Part shown: positions 48,474 through 58,128 of the stretch, one piece after another
How the letters are laid out: each line of letters opens with the position of its first letter
Numbering within the stretch: position 1 is the first letter of the stretch
Notes under the pieces: generated by a model
Seen by the model: the letters and a program-made list of their open reading frames with translations, nothing else
Databases searched by the model: none
What the model was told of the DNA's origin: nothing
Assembly (NCBI GenBank): GCA_963978545.1
Contig: OZ021732.1
Location: 62,968,714-63,032,713 of the forward strand
Source of the DNA: Linyphia triangularis
Taxonomy: Eukaryota; Arthropoda; Arachnida; Araneae; Linyphiidae
Direction: 5' to 3'
Length of the DNA: 64,000 nt
Program-made: the position numbers and the translations under genes

Positions 48474-50577
48474 CAGGGCCTGATTTTACGCAGGGCAATT
48501 GGAAAACATGCCTAGGGCCCCCGAACTTTGGGGGCGCGCAAACCATTCAGGTCCTTAAACTAAAATGTTCGGAAATTCGAAAAAATAAGTTTATTTAAAG
48601 CTTTTTTTTTTGTTTTGTTTTTTGTGTGTGTGTGTGAAGGAGAGACTCGTTGTACCTATCGTCTGCAAGCATATACAACTATATGTTTTATTTGAATACA
48701 TTTAACTATTTTTTTATGAACATAAGTATGTTTATAGTTTTGGAGAGATTCCCATTTAACTCAATTGTAAATAATTGATTTTTCACAATTTGGTACAAAT
48801 TAAAATTGTATGCGTGTTCGTTTTTTTTTTTATTAGAAAATCCATTTTACTGTAATAAATGTCCTTTCCTATGCAATTTGTTTGATGCAATTTTTGCTTA
48901 TCTAAAGTATTATTCATATAATATTTTGCTTACATAAATTAATATTCAAACAATCTGTATTTCAGTGGTGACTCGTGCCCTACAGCCAGTGCAGACGGTA
49001 TGCATCTAAATTTATTAGTTCAGAATAAAAATTATATATTAAAAAAATTTCGAAAATGAAAACCCAATTTCTTCGGTAAGTGAACAAAATCCGGTAAGCA
49101 GCAATCATCTTGCTTGAATAATTCACGGAAAAAGAAAAAAGAAAAAAAAAAAAAAGAAAAAAAAAAACCCGCTTCGAATCAAAGTGATCTTCCTCTGAAC
49201 AGCAGCCGTGTGTTTCTGAAACGCATTTCGGGCTGCGACTTTGCCATGGTAACCAATGAAAAGCAATACAGTATTTCCTCTACGTAATGTATTAGCAGTG
49301 CTGCCAAATCAGGAATTTATTCCGACATCGGCTGACCTTGAGAATTCGATGAGCTGATTGGCTCTGTTGAAAATCAGCTTGGGTGAGAGTGAAAGTTCTA
49401 AGAAAATCCTTCCGAATCCAATGTTAGTTTGAAACATTGAGGGGCAGCACCTTGTTCAAACCCTACATAAAAGCAAGGTATGAACTTTCTACTTGTTTAT
49501 TAAGAAAAAATATTTTGTTTGGCCATGTTTGGTTGTCAGAATTAAGAAGAGCGTTTGGATTAGTTGCTAGATATAGTGGATTAAACAAAAAGGTAGCTCT
49601 TCAATAGACGCTTCATGCCATTACACATCAAAGCAATATTGATTTTAAGTAAACAAGATCTTACATTTAGAGGCCAAAACGAAGGATATGTGTTTTTTTG
49701 GGTTTTTTCAAACTATACAGAATGATTTGATTAATTGTTTTTATTTTATAATGCTATATTATAAATGTTATTATTTTGTACAAATTGGAAACAAAACTTT
49801 GATTTTTGTTTCAATTTGTACAAAAATCGTTTCGAATCATTTTATTAGTTTGAAGAACTATTTTTTTCTAAAAATAAATTTGAATATTTTAAAAGCATTA
49901 TCTAAAAGATCGTGTTTTTGGCACATGAAACTTCATTTAAACAATGATAACTGAAGTTTGATGTAACCTTTTGAAAAATTATTTGAGAATTACAATGTGC
50001 ATTAACTATTAGATGTTTTGAACCTCAGTCAAAATGATTGGACTATATAAAATGAATTTTGGTAGATTTTTAAATGTATAAGTTTTTAGAAAAATTTAGA
50101 TTTTTTCTACTTTCATTGTTAAAAAAATTCTATTGAAAAAAACTATATATTTTAGAAACTAGTTGGAGGTTCATAACATTAAGAATGATATTACGATTAA
50201 TTTTCAACCATAGTTTCTTTTCTAGGCCCCACAAAACTAGAGTAATTCTTGAAAAATATGCCAATTATAAAGAGTTAAATGCAAAACTGAGATTTTTTCA
50301 TGTAAACATCATTACTAATTATGTTCTTTTAAGTGTACAAAATCCGAATTTTAACAGGATAAATTTTTTAAAAAATCAAGTGTGATTGTACATATGATTG
50401 CATGTTTCCAGCTGCAATAACATTTTCGACCACGGACCGCCACTGCTGTATTTTATAACAATTGGTATATGAGGCCTCTTGTATTGGTATAATTTTCTTT
50501 CGAAAATAATCTATTACGAGAAGGGGGCCCGATTAAAGTTTGTGCCCAGGGCTCCAGCATTTGTAAGTCGGGTCCAG
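48474..50577. mobile_element. hAT-type element (outer), 2,104 bp, 8-bp target duplication
   Basis: The left end CAGGGCCTGATTTTACGCAG and the right end, reverse-complemented as CTGGACCCGACTTACAAATG, are similar imperfect termini. Each is followed by a GC-rich GGGCCCCC block. The flanks are CATGTCAC (48466-48473) and CGTGTCAC (50578-50585), an 8-bp duplication with one change. No transposase frame is visible. A second hAT-type element lies inside, so the original insertion was only about 620 bp. Confidence 0.8.
48963..50445. mobile_element. hAT-type element (inner), 1,483 bp, perfect 8-bp target duplication
   Basis: The left end CAGTGGTGACTCGTGCCC pairs with the right end read as CAGTGGCGGTCCGTGGTCG. 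CTGTATTT flanks it on both sides (48955-48962 and 50446-50453) without a mismatch. The interior has a less AT-rich part (about 49170-49480) and AT-rich remainder. No hAT dimerisation domain or DDE motif is readable, so it is a non-autonomous or gutted copy. It inserted into the outer element at 48474-50577 and is therefore younger. Confidence 0.87.
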
Positions 50578-51047
50578 CGTGTCACTTAATACCAGAATTT
50601 GATTCTGTAATACCAACTTACCATATTTCCAGATTAGAAATATGATCATTATAACCTTATGTGACTTTACCTTCCCTTTGTTGAAATTGGCAAATAAAAA
50701 TATTCTAATATGTGCGCTACAAGTACTAAAAATTTTACTCTAATAAGTACTATATACATTGCTCAAAAAACTATATCTACCTGTTATTCATAAGTTATAA
50801 ATATCGTTGGGATTTGTTGTAACTCTTAAATCTAGATGGCGCTTTGTTTTGTATATTACATGGGCGTCTGATGCCGAAACACCTGACTCTTCAGATTTGA
50901 TGTAAGACCCTATGAAGGATGGAGGATCAGCATAAATTACATGTTAAAATGCTTAATAATTAATTTCTATCTTTTGATGAAATGATGGGGTATAGTGGTT
51001 AGTATAAGTACCAGCCTAAACATAGATAAATTTAGTTTCATGCAAAT
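50578..51047. other. non-coding spacer
   Basis: No gene recognised. It begins with the right target duplication of the outer hAT element. Confidence 0.5.
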
Positions 51048-51663
51048 AGCAAATAAACACAAATTCATTAACTTGAAAAGATATTTATTCAGTGAACACT
51101 AGGTAGTTAAAATTAAAACAATTTTTCGAAACGCGTCTTACAGAGACTGCACTGACATCCATAATTAAATAACTATTATATCAACATAGATTAACTCTAC
51201 TAGTGGACAACTTTCGATAATTAATACAATATAAATACGGGCTGAGCATTGAATCAAAAAGTTTCACTTACTGCTTTGAGATGCATCAGGGGAAGGGGGT
51301 ATCGGGTCTTGGAAACATCTCCGTGTTTATCAGACACTATGGGAAACCGAGATTTCCACGTACTCTCGTCCGTCCGTCAGTCCACCCGTCTGAAGAATGT
51401 CCGTCTCTCGTCGTCCGCCTGTTGTTGCCCCTTTTTCAACCCCCCCCCCCCCCCCCACTCCAACATCTCATTCAGCGCTCTCCATTGGCATTGGTGACTT
51501 TGGGGCAATTGAAATCCCATTCACTACTAATCGCCAGCCCATTCTTAAATATTCCTACAAAACTCGCTTCTGACTAGAAAGTAAGGGAGCTATGCGCTTG
51601 TTGCAATTCAAAATGATTCCCTAACAAAATTACCAAATGTTTGTGGATAGATCCCGCGTGACA
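51048..51663 (-). mobile_element. LTR-like dispersed repeat, copy 2 (longer)
   Basis: Homologous to 25074-25497 at both ends and in the GCTGAGCATTGAATCAAAAA block. It keeps about 200 bp more in the middle, including a run of about 18 Cs near 51439-51457 and a CCGTCCGTCAGTCCACCCGT stretch. On the minus strand it begins TGTCACGCGG and has AATAAA near the distal end, as in copy 1. The open frames of 82 and 98 codons on the plus strand fall in the GC-rich middle and show no domain. No target duplication was found. Solo LTR is the most likely reading. Confidence 0.55.
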
Positions 51664-51722
51664 TTTATAAAGGTGTTGCGATTATCTTTTGTCTTCAAAA
51701 TAAAGGCAAGAAAAATGCCAAA

Positions 51723-51842
51723 ATGGAAAGTCTTCCTTTTAGTGATAAGTTTTACAGTGCAGTGATTGATAACGAAATATTTCAGGATTTTAATAAGGAG
51801 ACTAATAAATATGCAATGGATCTTTCAGAATGGACTATTTAA
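51723..51842 (+). pseudogene. possible piggyBac-type transposase N-terminal fragment
   Basis: A 39-codon ATG frame reads ESLPFSDKFYSAVID and then IFQDFNKETNKYAMDLSEW, closing with TAA. The order F-x-x-x-[IV]-[ID]-x-E-...-ETNxYA resembles the start of the piggyBac transposase catalytic region, where 'eeTNrYA' is conserved. It is short and isolated, and nothing downstream continues it, so the assignment is tentative. Confidence 0.35.
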
Positions 51843-53049
51843 CTTTGATATGACACAACTGCAAAACAGTTAGAAACATAAAGTAGAGACATAGTTGTAT
51901 GTTGAATAGACATCAGGTATGGAATTTTAAATATAGGGGTTTGCAAAAGTACTTCAATTATTGAAATTTAGCAACACATTGTTGTAAAATCTGAATATAT
52001 CGGAATGAGTTGATAGTTTCCTTCACGAAAAAAGGCCCATATCATCCTGTTTTGGAAACTAGATAATGTAGACAATAGCATTATATAAAAAAAATTAAAA
52101 AAAAAAAAAAAAAAAAAAAACGAAAATGAACTTTTCAACGTAGTTCGATACCTTAATCGAAACAATGCAGACCAATCGTAAACTTTTTCAAAATAAAGGG
52201 ATTTTGATCGACACAAAGACAGGTTTTCAGTACCCCATATTCCCCAGTTTCATTTATTGACAAATCCTTCCATTGAAAGCGGAAGTCATCGATAAGTCAT
52301 AGGCATTGGTCTTCAAATTTACTTCCATCCATCACTTTCGCAAATCGGTGTAATTAAAATTCTATAACCGTCCATCCAACATACCACTTGTAGCTTCTTT
52401 CTGTCTCTCGTTGTGTCAAATTTTCGTCATTTTAAAGTTGAAGAGTCTTTTATGAATGACCCTGTAGCTTCTTTAATATTGCCTGATATTTATAATACCT
52501 GTTGAGCAAAAGTTTGTTAGCTAAGTCAATAATAAATTGCATTACAATCTTTTTCAAAAGTTTCTTCTACAGTCACCACTTTTCTTATTGTAATACTGAC
52601 ACTAATCTCTAGATCTAGAATTCTTCAAATATTTCGTAAATACAAATTCAACACTATCTAGTACACATCAGTTCCCGAGCTCGAAGAATCCATCAGTCTC
52701 TAACACACCAAAATTTCTTTCAGCTCCGTAAATCTCCAGATATCCACCTACATTCCAGGAACGGTGAATTCACTTAGAACATTTTATGTTCGCTAAACAC
52801 TTTACAATGTTTACTTTGACAAATTGCTCCCTCCCGCTTGTGATGGCAAGAGGAACACGCCTTCAAGGAAATCTTACATACTGGGGCAGCTCTTAGAGCC
52901 CCCGGAGTATGGGTTAAGTAACTGCTGGAGTAAAAACATGCAATCTTTTCCAAGCTTTCAACAAGACTTAGTGCTGTAATTTATCGTCATTATGCAGAGT
53001 GGTGATGGATTGGCTTGTTCTATGGAAATGTGTAAGGGAGTTGAAAATT
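51843..53049. other. non-coding DNA, no gene seen
   Basis: Contains a 21-base A tract at about 52099-52120. The part 52740-52930 is less AT-rich. No gene or element recognised. Confidence 0.5.
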
Positions 53050-53936
53050 AAATGTTGAAGTAAACCAAGTGGATTAAAGTTAAGTTTTTTTACATACTAT
53101 GGGCTTAAAATATATCTTTTAAGTGATTAAGTATCTATTAATGATGAATAGTATGGTGATGAGTTTGCTATTTCAATTCCAAATTCAGGAGCTTTTATTT
53201 ACTTGACGTATGTGGAATAGGGGACTAGAGTCAATTTTTTTCTATACCATAAGCTTAAAATATTTCTTTTAAGTGATTAATAATCTATTAATGATGAATA
53301 GTACAGTGATGGGTTTGTTATTTCAATTCCAAATTCAGGAGCTATTATTTACTTGATGTATGTAGAATAGGGGACTAAAGTCAATTTTTTTTTCTATACC
53401 ATATGCTTAAAATATATCTTTTATCATATGCATAAAATTATACGTTTAAGAATCTATTGATGAATAGCACTGTGGTTGGTTTGTTATTTCAATTCAAAAT
53501 TTACTCTTTATCATTTACTTGATGCATGTGGAATATGAATTTGTGGTGCTTAATTAATTTCCAGTAAAGAATGTTGATAAGAATTAAGTTTGTTTGTTAT
53601 TTACCATGAGCTTATGATTGATATTTTGAGTGTTAAAAATATATCATTGAGGAATAGTAATGTGGTTGGTTAATTATTTAAATTAAAAATTAACTTGTTA
53701 TAATTTATTTGACACATATGAAATAAGCATTTGAGGTACTTTATTGATTTGAGTAAAGCAAGTGGATTCAAATCAAGTTCGTTCTGTCTCATGAGATCAA
53801 AATATATCTTTTTTGTGTTTCAGAATGTATTAATGATGAATAGTACTTTGTAGTTGGTTTGTTATTTGAATTCAAAATTCAGTTGTTATCATTTACTTGA
53901 CGCGTGTGTAATAAGCATTTGAGACCTTCAAAAGAT
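53050..53936. repeat. degenerate tandem array, five units of ~150-205 bp
   Basis: Each unit contains a (G)CTTAAAATATATCTTTTAAG-like block (near 53103, 53253, 53405, 53610 and 53795). This is followed by AATGATGAATAGTA, a GGTTTGTTATTTCAATTC block and a CATTTACTTGACG block. The first two units are the most alike and spaced 150 bp apart. Later units drift and lengthen. No coding potential was seen. This is probably an old minisatellite-like expansion. Confidence 0.85.
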
Positions 53937-55699
53937 TAAGTCGAAAATTGTCTAAATAGTTAGTAATATTAATTTAATTTGTTTTTATAATTCATTGCAG
54001 TTCATATCCAGACATGCTGTTTATTTTTTAGAATGTGTGCAGAATACGCACACCATTTATCTACATATATTCAAAAATAAAGCAAAGAAAAAAAAAATTA
54101 AAGTCATAGGTTAAAATGTAATATTTAATTATTTGATGTTATGTACAGACACTAAAATATTTTTATTAAGAATTTGTAATTAATTTGATAAACTAAGCTA
54201 AATATAAAAGTAAATATAGCACTTATAGTATTTTTAAATGAAATACATTACATCTCATTAAAAAATGGGTTAAATCCTTAACCTTCATTCGATGTCGTAT
54301 TTAAGGTACTCATAATCATTTGCTATATTTAAATCTTATTGTTTCATGCAAATCTAAATTAAAGTGATATATAATTTACGACTATCAACTACTTTCATTG
54401 TTTATATATTTTTATAATGTATTTTGTATTTTTACATTAGTTCTTTTCCAAATTTCCGGAAAAAAAAAAGAAGGAAGCAATCAAAGTTAAGTGCCATATT
54501 AAAATCAAATTAAAATATCTACCTATTTTAAAATATTTTTAAATGATAAATTCTACTGAATGAAAATATAAATAGATGCTAATAAAGACATGAGAAAATG
54601 GAAAAAAAGAAAAGAATATTCACTTTAAACTATCCGCTATTAAAATGGCTTATTTTCAAAAATTACAAAAAATAGAGTTTTTATTTAAAATTCTGCTTAA
54701 TGGACAGTTATATCGTAATTACCAATATTGATAAAATTGAAATATGATTGTTTACATCCAATTTAGTTGAATAAACCTTTATTAAAATGGTGGTCTTTTG
54801 TTATCAGAAGAAGTATACCATTATATAGCAATTTCATTATTTTAAAATTATGTTAATTCGATAATTTTCCACAATAAAACTTAATGAAAAATAATTAGAT
54901 ATATGACGCTTAGTAACTAAATATATTATTTAAAATTTCTTTATTTTTTAATTTTGATTGATCAGGAATTGTATTGTGCTAATATTTGATAGTGTTTTAA
55001 ATTGTTCTAATTTCACTTACACTTTTAAATTTAAAATTAGCACAATTTTAATTTAAAAGTATTGTAAATGAATACTTTATTTATTCAAGTTACTATTTGT
55101 ACATTTAGTTTATAGAAATATATGGTTTAGAAATACAATATATTTTTTCAATAAAATGTCCATATTTAAAAACTGCACAAGTTTTATTTCTTTAACTCTA
55201 GTTTATTTTGGCAAAAATATATTGATTGCAAAATGGAGGTGACATCAGGAGATAAGGAGATGAAACTAAATTTTGGTACAAAATATACTGCGGGATATAT
55301 TTTTATACACATTATTTACTATCAACGAAGCAATAGGGTTTAGAAATCTAACAAAAAAAAAAAAAAAAAACATTTTTAAATTAAATATTCTTTTTGATAG
55401 TAGCATTGTAATACGTTTCACTAGACATAAGGAATGCTAATATATACCACATATCTATGATTTACAGTCATTGAAATCCCAACTATTTACTTTAAAACAA
55501 TTTTCTCCAACCTCTTTCCTCTTTTTCTTATGTTTAAACATAATATACATTGATTAAATAAAAATCAAAAATATAACGGAAATATTTCACGAAAAAATTA
55601 CTACATGCAGTTCTTCATCAAGCTGATATGTTACTAACATTTCAGAATTGAAAAATTTAAATATGATACACAAGCACCTTAAGCACTGTGATAGGTTAA
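53937..55699. other. AT-rich DNA downstream of the receptor gene
   Basis: This is the 3' flank of the minus-strand receptor gene. AATAAA on the minus strand occurs in GAAATAAAAC near 55180, about 515 bases past the stop, and could be a polyadenylation signal. AT-rich DNA gives such words by chance. Otherwise nothing is recognisable. Confidence 0.45.
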
Positions 55700-56923
55700 T
55701 TATTTACGATGTTTTACATACCATACTGGAAAATGCATCATCCATAATAAAACACCAACTGCCCATCCACCCACTAACAGTAGAAATGCTCCTACTAAAT
55801 CTATCATTGTTAGAGAATCATTTCTTCCCTGTGAAACATGTTCTGACTGGAGTCTTCGACGAGATTCAAGAAGTTGTTTCTCATACAATCCTTGAAAAAT
55901 TCCAGTACTCATCATTCTTGAAATGTAACTAGATAATTCTTTTTTACAACAGAATCCTTTATGCACAGCAATGCCTACGCTATAGAACCCAAAAGACTCT
56001 TTGAACAAGTACTTAGTCGTAAAAGGTTCTTCACCATATTCCAGAAGAAACAACCATCTAGGTCCCAGCACTGCAACGTTCTCTTCTATATCACTTGGCA
56101 TTACAATTGTATTTGAAGACGACACCCAGTTTTTCTCTATTATGTTCCTGCCAATGATTTGCAATGCCTCATTTTGACTGCTAGTCAGCATGTCAATTTT
56201 CACTGAGCCCCTATGAGTCATGCATTTGAATGAGCCATCCGAGATAGCCTTTGCCAAACCTTCAATACCACTTACACTAAACTCCTTCATGGGAAAAGTC
56301 AGCGAAGAAAGAAGAAGGGCTGTGTAACTTGAAGACAAGAAAAACGCAAACAGCAACCACGACCCAAGCAGCAATTTGTCTGTTGACCGCTTTACAGAAA
56401 ATGGAAGTGGTTGATTCAACATGCATCCAATCATAACAGTACACAGCCGACCAATGGATATTTTCTTCTTAATAAGTAACTTGAAAAAGAAGGGCAGAAG
56501 GAGAACAATAAAAATTGTCGCCAACCAGACCTCCAATTGAAACGGGTGGACGTAAAAACCATGGCGAGCGATGGTATTGGGTAATCTGGTGGCAAATGTG
56601 TTGTCTTCCACGGTATAGGGAATAAAATCGACTGCTCTTGACCTTTGTTTAGTGATGGTCAAATCTCCTATTGCTATGTCTGTTTCGTTTCTTTGGACCA
56701 TCCCGATCAGACCTGTCCAACTCTTCCCTATCGGATGGCGTCCCCATTCTTTGTCTTGTGGAAAAATCAACTTGTAGTCGAATCCTAAAACTTCCGCCAA
56801 AAGTTTGATAGCGTTCGCTTCAATGCCTCCAGTGAATATCACGTTCCCTTTACTATCCGTGTTTAGTTCAACGACATGTCTGAGAGGCATTACACCGATT
56901 CTTAGGACTTTTGGAAATATCAT
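55700..56923 (-). CDS. ionotropic receptor / glutamate-receptor-like channel subunit
   Basis: Predicted ligand-gated cation channel subunit, 407 residues from the ATG at 56921-56923, stop TAA at 55700-55702, in one exon. The frame stays open upstream to a TGA at 57005-57007 but contains no earlier ATG. A candidate 3' splice site, CATACTTAG, ends at 56946. Residues are numbered with this ATG as 1. S1 (about 5-125) has WTGLIGMVQRNETDIAIGDL and LTITKQRSRAVDF. Membrane segments are M1 (about 130-150), the M2 pore loop (about 155-172), M3 (about 184-209, SYTALLLSSLT) and M4 (about 371-395). S2 lies between M3 and M4. Aligned by motif to AMPA receptors, the S1 Arg (Arg94) and S2 acidic residue (FLLE, Glu295) that bind glutamate are kept, and the S2 Ser-Thr pair is Ser240-Val241. 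The amino-terminal domain is absent, as in insect IRs and the expanded arachnid family. No signal peptide is visible from this start, so an upstream exon may be missing. Role: probably chemosensory or glutamate-like reception (inference). Confidence 0.92.
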   Translation of the reverse strand: MIFPKVLRIGVMPLRHVVELNTDSKGNVIFTGGIEANAIKLLAEVLGFDYKLIFPQDKEWGRHPIGKSWTGLIGMVQRNETDIAIGDLTITKQRSRAVDFIPYTVEDNTFATRLPNTIARHGFYVHPFQLEVWLATIFIVLLLPFFFKLLIKKKISIGRLCTVMIGCMLNQPLPFSVKRSTDKLLLGSWLLFAFFLSSSYTALLLSSLTFPMKEFSVSGIEGLAKAISDGSFKCMTHRGSVKIDMLTSSQNEALQIIGRNIIEKNWVSSSNTIVMPSDIEENVAVLGPRWLFLLEYGEEPFTTKYLFKESFGFYSVGIAVHKGFCCKKELSSYISRMMSTGIFQGLYEKQLLESRRRLQSEHVSQGRNDSLTMIDLVGAFLLLVGGWAVGVLLWMMHFPVWYVKHRK

Positions 56924-58090
56924 TGTGGCACAGTTATAAGAACGTCTAAGTATGCATTCGGTTTTATATTCCAAAAAAGTATCGTCATCACCAAAAAAAT
57001 GCGTTCATTATCGCACCAGAACATCCCACTATTTTTTTCTTTAAATTTTTACTGGTTTGAGGCTCTGTTACAGATCTGTAATTTACGAACTACAAACTCA
57101 AAATGCATCCACTGCACATACAGAAAATGTCTTTACATAAACTCCAATTATGCGGCTTACAAAATAGCTAATGGCCAAAAGTTCAAAGTTTGTCTATCAC
57201 AGATCACGAATTAAATTCAATGCAAAATATACAGTTTTCGAATACTAGCTCGTTATTAGTCAATAAAGTAACCGTCATAAAGCATACTACACACTAAGAT
57301 CATTAAAGAGAGTCCTCAAGGCAAATAACCACATTTCTTTCTGGCGACGACATTCTAAATAAAATGATGAGATACAAACACACATATATGTTACATTTAA
57401 AAGGAGCTGCATATTTGTCAATAGACAGATAGCTAATCGTTATTCAGTTCACTTCAGCTTGGATCTGTGCTTTTTAACGAGAAAATGTCTATGTACGTGA
57501 AAAATAAAGAAGCATGTTTTGCATTTAACACGGAAAAAGATGATTTATTTGAAGTACTGTAATATTTTGTTCCACCTTTATGAGAAATAGGACACATAAA
57601 ACACGTTTTATCAAGAACGACAACAAGCTGGGAATTGTTTATTAACAGAGATTCAGCAGGGATTTTGTTGGATATTGGCTATATTTCATATTGCACTTCG
57701 CTTGGGTATGTGTACAAAATCAATAAGTTTTTCTGAAAAACTGAGAAGGAAAAAAACCCACTAAAGCATAGTTCTATATTCAAAGTAATAATGTTGAAAC
57801 AAGATCAATATATCGTATCAGCCTTAGGTGTGTTGAACAGTTGGAAGTCGTAAATTACATTCAAACGATTTTCATAGCTATTTTATCAGCAAGATAGATG
57901 TGTCAGTTTTTATTAATATCTAGAGATAACTTTGGGTATTGTTTTGTGAATGTAAAAAAATTATTATGTTATTTTTATGTCATTAGATGTATTTTAATAA
58001 TCTTCATTGAATCAACTATACATCAGTCATTTGATGAAGACAAAATTTACTAGTTAATATACATTTTTTAATCCAGAACGAGTTTGAATA

Positions 58091-58128
<38 letters not shown>

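Noticed and set aside
55648..55932. 94-codon plus-strand frame overlapping the receptor gene
   Set aside because: Antisense shadow of the C-terminal part of the receptor coding sequence.
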